From positions 1 to 59,908 of the forward strand of contig QCGA01000006.1 of the NCBI GenBank assembly GCA_003280095.1: DNA of 59,908 bases, read 5' to 3'. Of this stretch, positions 38,368 through 48,918 are shown in pieces. The notes under the pieces were generated by a model that saw nothing but the letters and a program-made list of their open reading frames with translations, searched no databases and was not told the DNA's origin. The position numbers and the translations under genes were made by a program. This DNA comes from Prochlorococcus sp. AG-363-O16. Lineage in GTDB: Bacteria; Cyanobacteriota; Cyanobacteriia; PCC-6307; Cyanobiaceae. The first letter of the stretch is position 1. Every line of letters begins with the position of its first letter.

Positions 38368-40056
38368 TTATAATTCTTGCTTAAATGGCGTAATAATATC
38401 AAGACGCTCTTTTGCTCTTGTGATTGCTGTATATAGAAGTTTCTCTTTGTAGTTTAAGCATTGATTTTCGGAATCTTTTGGATTTTCATCAATATGAATT
38501 TCTGGCCAAAGCAGGAAAACATGCTTTGCTTCACTACCTTGTGATTTATGTATAGTAGTAGCAAAGGCAGGTTCTAGAAGTTTTATTCTTGCTGGATGTA
38601 TTAACCTCGTTGTCAGTCCACTAGTTTCAGAGATTATTCTGAATAATATTCTACGGTTAACACCTTGGCCAACAATAAGACCAATATCACCATTTGACAG
38701 GTCTAGGTCTAGTTGATTCTGGGTGCACATAACAGGAGTACCCTCAGGCCAACTTTCTACTCCTTTATCAAGGCTTTCACCTAAGAGAGACCTGTGGATC
38801 CCTTCAACTCCCCAGAATCCCTTTTTGTTTGGGCAAAGTACCATGAGACTTTCGAGAGTCTTTAAAGAACATTCCAATGAATTTTCTTCTATTAAAATTT
38901 TTCCTCTATAGATACCTTTTATCGTCTTATTTAATTTTCGAAGATGTTCATATAACTGTTCCAAAACTATTGGAGGAGTTGAATTAATATCTTCAGTATG
39001 GAGCTCTACATTATCTGTCTTCGAAATCTCTTTTAGTTGTTTCCAGAAGATTGAGGAATCATATTTTCTTAAGGTAGAGCTTATTAAGGCTAATGCTCCT
39101 TTATTTCTATAAAGCTTGGTAAGTTGAATGGAACAATTTTTGAAGGAGTCCTCAAATTGTTTTTGATGAAGAATATGCCATATTGCACCAGTACCAATAG
39201 GGGGTAACTGATTTGGATCACCCACAAGAACAAGTTGTGTCTCTAGGGGTAAAGCATCTAGCAATGCTTTAAATAAACTAAAGTCAACCATCGACATTTC
39301 ATCAACTATAAGTAAATCAAGCTCTATAGGCTTCTCTTTATTCCTGCGAAAACCATTTGGAGTTGCTTCTAGCAGTCTATGAAGAGTTGTACAGGTTAAA
39401 TTAACTGACACATTATGTTGATTATTTAAGATGCGATTTAGGTCTTCTTGGAGTGTTTCTTTTAACCTTCTTGTTGCCTTCCCGGTTGGTGCAGTCAGTC
39501 CGACAATTATTTTTTGTTTTAATGATATTACTCTTCTGATCATTTCAGATATGGTGATAGTTTTTCCTGTTCCAGGACCTCCACTTATTAAAATTAAATT
39601 ATATTCGTCTACAGCCTTTATAGCTAAAGTTTGTTGATCATTTAACTTTTTTCCTTCCATATTATGTTCAAATCTATCGTTTGTTACTTTTTTCTTTTTG
39701 GGAATAGATTTTCTTTTCCGTAGATCATTAATTATTAATTGAGTTTCATTATTCCATCTTCTCCAACTGATATTATTGCCACGGACAATTATCGGCGAGT
39801 CATCGCTATTAAGTAATCCACTTTCAAGTAGCCAATTCAAATGAGAGTATGGCCATCCAGCTTCCCTTTGATTTTTAGGAGGAGGGGAATTTAGAATATT
39901 TATCTCTAACTCTCCCTCAGAAAGAGCATGTAGTAAAACTTCGACTAAATCGTCAAGATGAAAAGTAGTTTGAAGTTTTGAGTAGCGACATTTTATTATT
40001 TTTGTTAGTTCTTCGCAAAATCCATTTGGCCAATCTGAATCAATTATCTTGTTCAT
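38368..40056 (-). CDS. recD: Exodeoxyribonuclease V alpha subunit RecD
   Basis: 562 residues, slightly shorter than the E. coli protein (about 600). It is the 5'-3' helicase motor of RecBCD. Walker A lies in ILISGGPGTGKTITISEMI, followed by GLTAPTGKATRRLKETL, Walker B LLIDEMSMVD (read LDLLIVDEMSMVD), VLVGDPNQLPPIGTGAIWH, and the C-terminal FATTIHKSQGSEAKHVFLLW and YTAITRAKERLDI. The start overlaps the end of recB by 4 bp, so the two are translationally coupled. It is the last gene of the recC-(44498)-recB-recD run on the minus strand. Confidence 0.94.
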   Translation of the reverse strand: MNKIIDSDWPNGFCEELTKIIKCRYSKLQTTFHLDDLVEVLLHALSEGELEINILNSPPPKNQREAGWPYSHLNWLLESGLLNSDDSPIIVRGNNISWRRWNNETQLIINDLRKRKSIPKKKKVTNDRFEHNMEGKKLNDQQTLAIKAVDEYNLILISGGPGTGKTITISEMIRRVISLKQKIIVGLTAPTGKATRRLKETLQEDLNRILNNQHNVSVNLTCTTLHRLLEATPNGFRRNKEKPIELDLLIVDEMSMVDFSLFKALLDALPLETQLVLVGDPNQLPPIGTGAIWHILHQKQFEDSFKNCSIQLTKLYRNKGALALISSTLRKYDSSIFWKQLKEISKTDNVELHTEDINSTPPIVLEQLYEHLRKLNKTIKGIYRGKILIEENSLECSLKTLESLMVLCPNKKGFWGVEGIHRSLLGESLDKGVESWPEGTPVMCTQNQLDLDLSNGDIGLIVGQGVNRRILFRIISETSGLTTRLIHPARIKLLEPAFATTIHKSQGSEAKHVFLLWPEIHIDENPKDSENQCLNYKEKLLYTAITRAKERLDIITPFKQEL

Positions 40057-43000
40057 TGTCCACCTTCTTTTAGCAGTTGATCAAAAGCGAGGATTCTCTC
40101 TAGAGGTGCCTCTTCAACAAAAAAACCAGGGACTTGTTTGTTCTTGGATTCCAATGTGATTTCATCTGGTTTAGGGATCCCTCTAAGGAATACATAGCAA
40201 TAACCCCCTAGGTGTTCTGATGGCTGATAGGAAGGTAATTTCAACTTTAGGAATCTATGTATTGCAACTAGGTAAATATGAGCTTGGAGTGGATAGTGGT
40301 GAGAGATCATCTGCTCCTCCATTGAATCGTAAAGATAGTGCTTGGGTCCACAATTAGAATTTTCTTGGGTTGTCTCTGCATCTCCTCGCCAATTACTTTT
40401 CCAATCAACAACCCACCAGCGTGCATTGTTTTGATCTTCATTATCTGAAAAGACAAGGTCTATAGCTCCAGCGAGAAAACCTGTACTGGAGAAATTCAGT
40501 TTCTCAACTCTCCTTGAATAATTTGAACTGAATCTGGCTGATTCATTTAATTTGAATATCCTAGCTATGTCTTTTGATTTTATTGGGTTTTTATTGTTTG
40601 ATATTGGTAAATCGAAGTTTAGTTCTTTTATCATCCTCTTTTTGTGTAATTGATTCAGGCAAAAATCTCCGAGATGAGAACCAAGAGGTGTATTAAATAC
40701 TCTATTGAGTCCGTCTTGCACTGATTGCAAATACTCAGATGAAAGACCAGCTCTTAACAACTCTTCAGAAATGATAGATTTTGATTCAATGTCTTCAAGT
40801 GGTTTGCTTAAATCAATTTTCTCTAAGATTTTGTGAAGACAATCTCCAGCGAATGGACCTTTTGGAAAGTTAGATAGAGGGCCTCGATTACTCCATAATG
40901 AACAATTTTCTTTCTTTGAAAGAATTAGTTCTTTTGAATTTATAAAAGGGGGATCATTTGTTTCAATATAATCAGTATCTTTGCCTTCTTCATTTTTAAT
41001 AGGATCCTCATAATGATCTTCATTCTTAGATAACCATGAAGAATAACTATTTCGAGCCCAAGTATTGTCAAGTTGCCTATTTGGTGTAGCTCCTAAGGTT
41101 AGATTCTTTTGTTTTTCTTGCTTAGTCCAAAGCTTCTTAGGTTCATCATTATTGGCTTCAACAAGACTAATCTTGAATTTATTTTTCTTAATTCTAGCAT
41201 TGAGATTTGCAATAGAAAGATCTCCTACTGGTGTAGAGAATTCTGATGCTCCAAAAAGTAAACATTTGAGAGGATTGTAATCTTGATTTGATTCTTGAAC
41301 CCATAGAATTATTAGTAAGTCTTTTGCACGAGTTAAGGCAACATAAGCAAGTCTTTCTGCTTCTTCAATCGAATTCTTTAAGGATGCTTCATTAGCTGCT
41401 TTTCCATTTCCCCAGCCTTTATTTAACGCTATTAACCAATAGGATCTTTTGTCGATTCTCCATAATGGGCCGGATGGTTTCGGAGGGTTTTCCCAGAGAT
41501 ATGGACAAATAACAACAGGGTATTCTTGACCTTTGCTCCGATGAATTGTTAAGACATTTATTGCATCTTCTTCGACGTCACTTTGAGGTAATTGATTCTC
41601 AGGAATTGGATCAATTGGATATTGTCTATTGTGTTGCAGCCAATTTGCAGCTTGTTGGATATTGAATCCTCTGTCTTGAATACTATCCTGAACTATTTCT
41701 GCACATTGTTGTATATCGCTTAGAAGTCTTCCTCTGGCGGAAAGGTCTGCCATCATTCGACTGTCAATGAATTTCGCTAAGCATCCCCAAACACCTAACT
41801 TCGTGAAATCTTTTTCTAATTTTCCAAGTCTGCAAGCAATTAAATCAAGATCTTCTGCGTATTCAGAATCTTCTAGTTTTTTTAAATCCCATTGAATTAA
41901 TGATGAACAGGCTAAAAGTCTCAAATATCTTGAGTTGCCGATATTTGCTAGACAATTTAGAAATGTTTGTAATATCTCCGCGGCTTCGCTGGTAAGTATA
42001 TCTCCATGATCTATGCGTCTGGAATACAGACCAAATCTTTTTAATGTTTGACTTATACTTTTTGCTTGGTCGTGTCTATTTACAAGTATACATATATCAT
42101 TTAACTTAAGATTAAATTTATCTATTTCGAGTAATTTTACAAGATAATTCGCCACTGCTATAGGGATTTGATCTTCTAGATCAGCTTTTCTTATTGTTAA
42201 TTTAGATGAGCTCTTACTGGAAGAATCTGATTCTTTGATGGTCAGTACTTGAAGAGGATATTTGTCTTTGCAAATGTTTAGAAAAGTATTATCTCTTTTT
42301 GAATTTATTTTATCCACTATCAAATTTGAATGATTTAATCCAGGTTCCATAAGTTGATTTAAGCCATCCAACAAGTCAGATCCGGTTCGGTAGTTATCAA
42401 CTAAGTGATCTATACGTTCAACTTCCTTTTTTGCCTTTAAGTAAGTATTTAGATCACCGCCTCTAAATCTGTATATTGCTTGTTTTGGGTCACCGACTAT
42501 TATTAAAAGATGATTATCACTGTCTCCAAATATATCTTTCAGTAGATTCCATTGCAATCGATCAGTGTCCTGGAATTCATCAACTAATACAACCTTATAA
42601 CGCAATCTTAGCTCTTTGATAAAAGGCGGTTTTTCCGATTCCCCTTGATTATTGTTTTTATTATATTGCCTTGTATCTAATGCGGAAATTAGGTTTCCAT
42701 AGCTCATAATTCCTTGCTGTTTCCTTATCGCATTTAGGGATTGCTTACACCAATGCAAAGCGTGGTTCCAAGTATATTCTGCTGGATTATCCCAAATTTC
42801 GGCTATTGCTCTCTGAAGTTCAAATTCAATATTTATTGTCTTACATTTGTCTAATTTAACGGATAATTGACTGAGTATTGCAGGATGATAGTAATTTCCA
42901 ATCAGAGCCTGTTGCCTAATTTGATTAAAATTAGGCTTCGAATAGTTTTCAGAATCACTGTTTTCCCAGATCTTAATCCAATCTTCAATTATTTTATTAC

Positions 43001-43847
43001 GATCCTTTTTGGGTTTAGGAGAATAAGGTTTTGTATCTTTTATTCCATTACTTCGCCAATCAGTTGCCATCTTCCGTAAATAAGATTCTAAATCATTGCC
43101 TTCGGTCTTCCAAAGTAATTGGAAATTAATCCATTTAACTTTTAACCATTTATCAAATTGATCGCGTAAATCCTTCTGCGAGTCTATGTCAGGAATTATT
43201 TCAAGTTGAAGACATGGATCGCTATCTATTTTAATCATTGCTTCTTCAAGTTTCTGTGGTGTAAGTCCAGCACATTGCAAGGCGTATAAATCGTCAGATT
43301 CAAGTTTTAGTAATTGTCGTTGCCAATATTCATGGACAACTTCTTTAATCGCATTTCTCCCTTCTCCATCTAATGTTATCCCTAGATCTACCCCGCTAAC
43401 TAAAGGGTCTCTCTTTAATGTTCTTAGACAAAAACCATGAATTGTAGTAATGTCAGAATAATCAATCCTCTCCAGATTTTCTAATAGGAGTTTCTTATAT
43501 CTTTTCCCATTATCTTCGATAGCAGCTGTACTTTTGATCCATTTTTCAAGTACTTTATCTTCTAATTCTACTGGTATTAATTTTTCGTGGAATTGTATCC
43601 CTTTTAGAGCATTTAATATTCTCTTGCTTATTCTTATTTTAAGTTCTGAAGCTGCAGCATTAGTAAAGGTTACGACCAGTATTTTGTCCAATGATAACTC
43701 TTTTTCTGTTATCAGACGAAGCACTAAATGAGCGAGAGCAAAAGTTTTTCCAGTTCCAGCTGATGCTTCAATTAATCTAAGACCATTATCTAATGGATAT
43801 TCATTCGGTTCGAATACTTTCTTTTCGTCCTTATATTTGTTTCTCAT
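40053..43847 (-). CDS. recB: Exodeoxyribonuclease V beta subunit RecB
   Basis: 1264 residues, a little longer than in E. coli. The N-terminal SF1 helicase has Walker A IEASAGTGKTFALAHLVLRL, ILVVTFTNAAASELKIRI, Walker B VVLVDEFQDTDRLQW, IVGDPKQAIYRFRGGD, INVLTIHRSKGQEYPVVICP and YVALTRAKDLLII. The C-terminal nuclease domain shows FLAGAIDLVFSD and VVDWKSNWRG, so the catalytic D...DxK site is intact. RecB is the 3'-5' helicase and nuclease that processes double-strand ends and lets Chi control RecA loading. It overlaps recD by 4 bp, and the ICMT-like gene is 72 bp upstream. Confidence 0.95.
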   Translation of the reverse strand: MRNKYKDEKKVFEPNEYPLDNGLRLIEASAGTGKTFALAHLVLRLITEKELSLDKILVVTFTNAAASELKIRISKRILNALKGIQFHEKLIPVELEDKVLEKWIKSTAAIEDNGKRYKKLLLENLERIDYSDITTIHGFCLRTLKRDPLVSGVDLGITLDGEGRNAIKEVVHEYWQRQLLKLESDDLYALQCAGLTPQKLEEAMIKIDSDPCLQLEIIPDIDSQKDLRDQFDKWLKVKWINFQLLWKTEGNDLESYLRKMATDWRSNGIKDTKPYSPKPKKDRNKIIEDWIKIWENSDSENYSKPNFNQIRQQALIGNYYHPAILSQLSVKLDKCKTINIEFELQRAIAEIWDNPAEYTWNHALHWCKQSLNAIRKQQGIMSYGNLISALDTRQYNKNNNQGESEKPPFIKELRLRYKVVLVDEFQDTDRLQWNLLKDIFGDSDNHLLIIVGDPKQAIYRFRGGDLNTYLKAKKEVERIDHLVDNYRTGSDLLDGLNQLMEPGLNHSNLIVDKINSKRDNTFLNICKDKYPLQVLTIKESDSSSKSSSKLTIRKADLEDQIPIAVANYLVKLLEIDKFNLKLNDICILVNRHDQAKSISQTLKRFGLYSRRIDHGDILTSEAAEILQTFLNCLANIGNSRYLRLLACSSLIQWDLKKLEDSEYAEDLDLIACRLGKLEKDFTKLGVWGCLAKFIDSRMMADLSARGRLLSDIQQCAEIVQDSIQDRGFNIQQAANWLQHNRQYPIDPIPENQLPQSDVEEDAINVLTIHRSKGQEYPVVICPYLWENPPKPSGPLWRIDKRSYWLIALNKGWGNGKAANEASLKNSIEEAERLAYVALTRAKDLLIILWVQESNQDYNPLKCLLFGASEFSTPVGDLSIANLNARIKKNKFKISLVEANNDEPKKLWTKQEKQKNLTLGATPNRQLDNTWARNSYSSWLSKNEDHYEDPIKNEEGKDTDYIETNDPPFINSKELILSKKENCSLWSNRGPLSNFPKGPFAGDCLHKILEKIDLSKPLEDIESKSIISEELLRAGLSSEYLQSVQDGLNRVFNTPLGSHLGDFCLNQLHKKRMIKELNFDLPISNNKNPIKSKDIARIFKLNESARFSSNYSRRVEKLNFSSTGFLAGAIDLVFSDNEDQNNARWWVVDWKSNWRGDAETTQENSNCGPKHYLYDSMEEQMISHHYPLQAHIYLVAIHRFLKLKLPSYQPSEHLGGYCYVFLRGIPKPDEITLESKNKQVPGFFVEEAPLERILAFDQLLKEGGQ

Positions 43848-43919
43848 GATTTATAAATTATATTCTCCAATTCAAGGGGCTTGATCCTGTCGATTTAAAT
43901 GTTTTTATCTTTGGCCTAT

Positions 43920-44498
43920 TCATGAACGCCAATCGAGGAATGGGATATTTGGAATAATTGACGGTGTAATATTCATATATGAATTATATTCAGGAAAAAT
44001 AATCTTTAATTTTGACTCTTCTCTTTTGGCTTTTCCTTTTAGTGTTATACAAAGAGACAGTAGTAGAAAAAGATGGAATAAGCTTCCAAGTCCTATTACT
44101 GTTCCCGCGGAACATATTATTAACGCACGGTATAATGGGTGACGACATGTTTTGTATGATCCATTGATTACTAATTCACTATTTTTTTTAGGATCTGGGA
44201 AAGGCGATAGGTTTCTTCCAAGGCAAATAAATGATTTCATTGCAAGTATTGAACCCCATAGAAACAATGTAAAACCTATAACTTTAATATATAAAGGCAA
44301 ATAGAGTTCTTGTTGTTTTATATTTGGCCAAGGAGAAGCTAAATGTGCCAGTATTAATATGCATTGTAGTATTAGCCACCATTCTCCTTTGGAATTTCTT
44401 ATAAGGCTATGCCAGGTGAAGTCCCATCCTGAGAATGCTTCGCGGATGTTAATCCAGACCTGATCTTCGGGACGGGCTGTCATTTTATCAATATACAC
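43920..44498 (-). CDS. ICMT/phospholipid-methyltransferase-like membrane protein
   Basis: 192 residues from GTG 44498; ATG 44483 is an alternative. Several hydrophobic helices (WLILQCILILAHLASPW, YIKVIGFTLFLWGSILAM, LYRALIICSAGTVIGLGSLF) precede the C-terminal signature VINGSYKTCRHPLYRALIIC and KREESKLKIIFPEYNSYM. This Gly-x-Tyr...RHP-x-Y...E-x-x-x-x...Y pattern marks the isoprenylcysteine carboxyl methyltransferase/PEMT superfamily, which uses SAM at the membrane. The substrate is unknown; lipids or prenyl-type compounds are possible. It sits between recC and recB, an odd place for a lipid enzyme. Confidence 0.82.
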   Translation of the reverse strand: MYIDKMTARPEDQVWINIREAFSGWDFTWHSLIRNSKGEWWLILQCILILAHLASPWPNIKQQELYLPLYIKVIGFTLFLWGSILAMKSFICLGRNLSPFPDPKKNSELVINGSYKTCRHPLYRALIICSAGTVIGLGSLFHLFLLLSLCITLKGKAKREESKLKIIFPEYNSYMNITPSIIPNIPFLDWRS

Positions 44499-44625
44499 AA
44501 TAGTATAATAAGTTTAAAATGCTAGTATTTCTACTATTAAGCAGAAAATATTATTATTTGTTTTTCTGTAATACTCTCTAATAGTTCTGTTTCACTATGG
44601 AAATTACTATACTCATGTCTACTTA

Positions 44626-47600
44626 TTAATTGATATCTTCAATTATCGGATCATATAGTAATGAAAAAGCTTTTTTAAAATATTCGTTTTGTATAAAATC
44701 TTCGGCTTTATACTTTCTCCCAAAACATAGTTTCATTTCTGGTAATTCACGTTCACCTTTAACCTTGTAATTACCTTCCCAGCTTTGAACAAAGACTTTG
44801 AAGGGATCTTTGCTTTCGTTTCTTATTGCATTTGCAAGAGCCCATCCACTGTAAGGTGGAATTGGCCAGCAATCTAGCAACCCTTGAATACATATTCCTT
44901 GCAGTTTTTCAAGTTTGGCTAAAGCTTTCGATTCAGGCATAGGATTAAACTTTGCTCTTATTTTATATTCGTTTGTCTTGTTCTTTGTAGATAACCTAGA
45001 GATAATAGTCGTTGAAGTGTTTTCGTTGTTGTAGGCATTATATTGTAGATGTCTGAGCCATGATTTCATGATATCTTTGGCTTTTAATAATCCAAACTGT
45101 ACGTTTACGAATCTATTTCCGGCCATTAAAACTCTTAAAGAACTGTTTGGAGATTTTATAGATTCAACTCTACAAGTTCCAAGCTGCATAAGAATTTCCT
45201 TGATCGAATCATAGCGTTGTTTAATTATCCTTAACTCTATTTCGGCTTCTGATCCGGGGGGTAATACTCCCTGCCCTAAAAATATATTCTCCCAATTAAT
45301 ATAATGCTCTTGAGCTATTTCTCCCTGTGAACATTCTTCGATATTCTCAATGAAGTCATTGTATATGATCCTTAATAGATTATTCCTTTTTCTTTCATCT
45401 AAACTTAGACTTTCTAAGTCTTCTATAGGATCAACCCAATCTCTGGGATTTAATTGATGTTTAGACAGCCAGGCTAATTGAGGAGATATTAGCCAGGATT
45501 CCAGATCGTTATTTGAGATTTCTGCGAATGAATTTTGTTGTTGATCATCACAAACAAGTGGAAGACCTAGAGCTATTTCTCTAGGTTCTAGAAATTTGTC
45601 TAACCAGAGCCTAGCTTCGAAATGACGTCGGTCACAGCTTAATGGTTGCTTCCCTCTTTCTGCTATAAAGTTACTTTTGTTTAAAGGATTTAGGGAAGGT
45701 TTGAGTAGTACTTGGTTAAATGATTCATCTCCAATTTCTTCCTTTAGATAATCAAGAAATTGTTGTACTGGCATAGATGGATCTCGGCCTTCCCCCGTTC
45801 TAATATCTCTATTATTCCATGTAATTAAAAGATTGTCTCTAGCTGACATTATTGACTCGAGTATTATGTAGCGGTCTGAATCAATGTTATTTGGATCTCC
45901 TAACTGCCTTTTGTACTCTAGTTGATTGAATCCTGGTCTCTCTCGTTTTCGTGGAAACAAATCCGCATCTATGCCCATTAGAATTATCGCTCGATATGGG
46001 ATCGCTCGCATTGGTTCTAGACTGCTTATAGTCAACTTTCCACTTCTATGTCCAAATCTATGCTTGTTTTCTGATAGGGATTCTTTCATCAAATCTATTA
46101 TTACTTCTATTTCAACAGTTTCTTTGTAGTGTTCGCTCTTATTACGTAAATCTTCCAATATTGATAATAGTAAATTTTTTTCCCCTTGCCAATCTCCTCC
46201 GTCACCAAAAATATCATCTATTAAATTCCTAATAATATCTACCCAAGTATTGCAGCAATGAGATATTCTTAAGTTCTTAATGTGTTTCATTAACATATTA
46301 AGAACTTGCCACCACTTAGCTAGTCTTGTGGGATCAATTTCTATGTTATAGGGTGCTATACCCTTTTGAGATTGTTGTCTATTATTTGGAATTACTAGGC
46401 CAATTAGCCAGCGATCTAGACACCATTTTAGTGTATGTTCTTCGCTTCTATCTTTTTCTTTGCCATCTAATCCCCATCTAAAACCTGTCAACTGAAGACA
46501 TCGACTAATTTCATTTGAATCTTCTTCGGTAAGGAGTTGTTGTTTTAGAAAGGCAGAGTTTGTAAGTATCTTGTCTAGGCTTGTTGCGTTTAATCGTTCT
46601 TTTGCAACTAGTAGAATATCGAGAATTGACTGAATTAGGCCCGGAGATTCAAATTGTCCTATGTCTGTTATTCTCCAAGGTATATTTACACCAGTAGAAC
46701 TAGTATCATTTAAAGTTGACTTGATTAGTGGAGCAAATCTTTCAACCTCAGGCGTCATGATTATTATATCCCTAAGTTCTAATGTTTCGTCATTTGCACA
46801 CCACTTTAAGATTTGATCTCGTACTAGTTGTATTTGTCTCCTATCACTAGGACATGCAAAAAATTGTATGGAATCATCTCCGTAATTTTTAGTTAAGTTA
46901 TTTTTTTCATGCTCACTTATTAGTTGTTGTTGGATTTGTTCTAGTAGCGATGCTTTCTTTCCTGATCTTAAAGCGATATTAATTGGGGCTGCGAACAAGT
47001 CACCCTCTTCAACTTCTCCTAATTGTGCCTCACCAGTTCCTTCTAGTAATTGTTGAAACTCTGCACCCATTCTTCCTAGGTTTCCTTCTAACCTAGGTGA
47101 GTTCATCATCCAATCTCCATCAAGGGGATTTAACCAATTTATTCCTAGAGCTTCTCTTCTATCTTTACAACGTCTCCATAGGTCAGGGCATGGTGTTAGA
47201 AGATATATCTGGATATTAGTTACTGCAGAAAGAGCTTGAATTAGTTTTATTTGTGCAGGAGCGAGTCTACTAAGACCAAAAAATCTAATTACTCTTGGTA
47301 TTCGGTTTGGCGATACTTTGCCTGCCTTGATTTTTAAAACTGCTTTAGATACCAGAATGCTAAAAGGTTCAGCAATTATTTTCTTGGCCAGTCGACGAAA
47401 TAGTTCTGCTTGCCAATGTATGTTTCTATTTTTTTCTTCATCAGCTATTAGGCATTCTTCTTTGTTTCTCAGCCAACTATTTATCAATTCTGGTCGATAG
47501 ATACTGTAATCATCAAAAGCATCTGCAATTGATCTTGCCAATTGCCACTGTTTTCTGTTGAGGTGATTGCCTATTGCTTCTTGTTTTTTCAACCAATACA

Positions 47601-47934
47601 GTATTGGTTCTCCTTCCTTGGTTAAAGCAAAATCTGGAATTAAATCTAATAGTGGCCATACTAATCTTTTGGCTTGCCAAGGATCCCTTTCTTCTCTAGT
47701 AATTTCCAGTATATCTCTTGTTAACTGACTTAAGTATGTTCCAGGAAATGGAAATTTTATATTTGCACTTATTCCATTTTCACTTGCAATTTGTTCTGTT
47801 AGCCATTTACTAGTTGGCCATGTATTAACTACTATTTCTATTGGTTCATTGATGTCTGAATTCGTTAAGCTTATCTCTTTGGCGAGTAGTTTCGAGAGCC
47901 ATTCGGCACGATTGCTTCTATAGATTTTTAGCAA
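44626..47934 (-). CDS. recC: Exodeoxyribonuclease V gamma subunit RecC
   Basis: 1102 residues, near the E. coli length (1122), from TTG 47934 (LKIYRSNRAEWLSKLLAKEI). It has the typical RecC landmarks: EPIEIVVNTWPTSKWLTEQI near the N-terminus, RVIRFFGLSRLAPAQIKLIQ, YLLTPCPDLWRRC, IIMTPEVERFAPLIKSTL, PWRITDI and MRAIPYRAIILMGIDADLFP. RecC is a nuclease-dead helicase-like scaffold that recognises Chi. With recB and recD it forms a full RecBCD set. The 127-bp gap to the ICMT-like gene has no terminator I can see, so cotranscription is possible. Confidence 0.93.
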   Translation of the reverse strand: MLKIYRSNRAEWLSKLLAKEISLTNSDINEPIEIVVNTWPTSKWLTEQIASENGISANIKFPFPGTYLSQLTRDILEITREERDPWQAKRLVWPLLDLIPDFALTKEGEPILYWLKKQEAIGNHLNRKQWQLARSIADAFDDYSIYRPELINSWLRNKEECLIADEEKNRNIHWQAELFRRLAKKIIAEPFSILVSKAVLKIKAGKVSPNRIPRVIRFFGLSRLAPAQIKLIQALSAVTNIQIYLLTPCPDLWRRCKDRREALGINWLNPLDGDWMMNSPRLEGNLGRMGAEFQQLLEGTGEAQLGEVEEGDLFAAPINIALRSGKKASLLEQIQQQLISEHEKNNLTKNYGDDSIQFFACPSDRRQIQLVRDQILKWCANDETLELRDIIIMTPEVERFAPLIKSTLNDTSSTGVNIPWRITDIGQFESPGLIQSILDILLVAKERLNATSLDKILTNSAFLKQQLLTEEDSNEISRCLQLTGFRWGLDGKEKDRSEEHTLKWCLDRWLIGLVIPNNRQQSQKGIAPYNIEIDPTRLAKWWQVLNMLMKHIKNLRISHCCNTWVDIIRNLIDDIFGDGGDWQGEKNLLLSILEDLRNKSEHYKETVEIEVIIDLMKESLSENKHRFGHRSGKLTISSLEPMRAIPYRAIILMGIDADLFPRKRERPGFNQLEYKRQLGDPNNIDSDRYIILESIMSARDNLLITWNNRDIRTGEGRDPSMPVQQFLDYLKEEIGDESFNQVLLKPSLNPLNKSNFIAERGKQPLSCDRRHFEARLWLDKFLEPREIALGLPLVCDDQQQNSFAEISNNDLESWLISPQLAWLSKHQLNPRDWVDPIEDLESLSLDERKRNNLLRIIYNDFIENIEECSQGEIAQEHYINWENIFLGQGVLPPGSEAEIELRIIKQRYDSIKEILMQLGTCRVESIKSPNSSLRVLMAGNRFVNVQFGLLKAKDIMKSWLRHLQYNAYNNENTSTTIISRLSTKNKTNEYKIRAKFNPMPESKALAKLEKLQGICIQGLLDCWPIPPYSGWALANAIRNESKDPFKVFVQSWEGNYKVKGERELPEMKLCFGRKYKAEDFIQNEYFKKAFSLLYDPIIEDIN

Positions 47935-48039
47935 GGGTAAACCCCCAAGAATGGGTGATATCCATTTCTTTCTATTTTTTCTCCTTGTATTCGAATTTCC
48001 TTCTGTATAGTGATACTATGCATCATGAATCTATACCAA

Positions 48040-48774
48040 TTAGAAAATTCTTTCTTGTCTAGGATTCTGCACCATTTGTTTCATTTCTGAAACAGCATCT
48101 TTCAGGCCAACAGCAAGAGCACGAGCAACTATTGTATGACCAATATTTAGTTCTTCAATCTCTGGGATTGCTGCCACTGGTTCTACATTTTGATAAGTCA
48201 GTCCGTGGCCTGCATTTACTCTTAAGCCTAGGCTTCTAGCTTTTGCTGTTGCTTCAGTTAATCTTGCTAATTCCAGAGGCTTTTTTAAGAAGTCACTCTC
48301 TGAGTAACTTCCTGTATGAAGTTCTATCCAAGTCGCTTTTGTTTCTAAACAAGCTTCTATTTGTTTCTGTAAAGGGTCTATAAACATGCTTGTTGGTATG
48401 TTCTCTTCATCAAGCTGTTTTACAATATTTTTGAGATATGTAATTTGTCCAGCAACGTCCAAACCTCCTTCTGTAGTTAGTTCCTCTCTTCGTTCGGGAA
48501 CCAAAGTAACCATTTCGGGACGGTATTTGAGCGCAATGGAAACCATTTCTGGTGTGGCTGCCATCTCTAGGTTGAGTCTGCTTTGCACTGTCTCTCGAAG
48601 GAGCTTTACATCCCTTTCTTGTATGTGACGTCTGTCCTCCCTTAAGTGAACTGTTATTCCGTCGGCTCCACCAAGTTCAGCAAGAAGTGCCATTGGAACT
48701 GGGTCAGGTTCTACTGTTCCACGAGCTTGGCGAACATTTGCGATGTGGTCAATGTTCACCCCGAGACTTGCCAT
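48040..48774 (-). CDS. pdxJ: Pyridoxine 5'-phosphate synthase
   Basis: 244 residues. PdxJ condenses 1-deoxyxylulose-5-phosphate with 3-amino-2-oxopropyl phosphate in the DXP-dependent vitamin B6 pathway. The (beta/alpha)8 signatures are present: [20 protein letters not shown] with [74 protein letters not shown] and [16 protein letters not shown] made from it serves LysA and the decarboxylase encoded nearby. It is a single gene, divergent from the acyltransferase. Confidence 0.97.
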   Translation of the reverse strand: MASLGVNIDHIANVRQARGTVEPDPVPMALLAELGGADGITVHLREDRRHIQERDVKLLRETVQSRLNLEMAATPEMVSIALKYRPEMVTLVPERREELTTEGGLDVAGQITYLKNIVKQLDEENIPTSMFIDPLQKQIEACLETKATWIELHTGSYSESDFLKKPLELARLTEATAKARSLGLRVNAGHGLTYQNVEPVAAIPEIEELNIGHTIVARALAVGLKDAVSEMKQMVQNPRQERIF

Positions 48775-48918
48775 GATTGAATTTAAGTGGATTTGATTTT
48801 ATTTCTAGAAGATGGAATTGACTCTTATGTTTCTTTAGCCGCAGATATAACTGCCCATTCAAGATTGGTTTTAAACTCTATTTACCTTTAGTTTTATAAC
48901 ACTGAAACTCAAGCAGCG

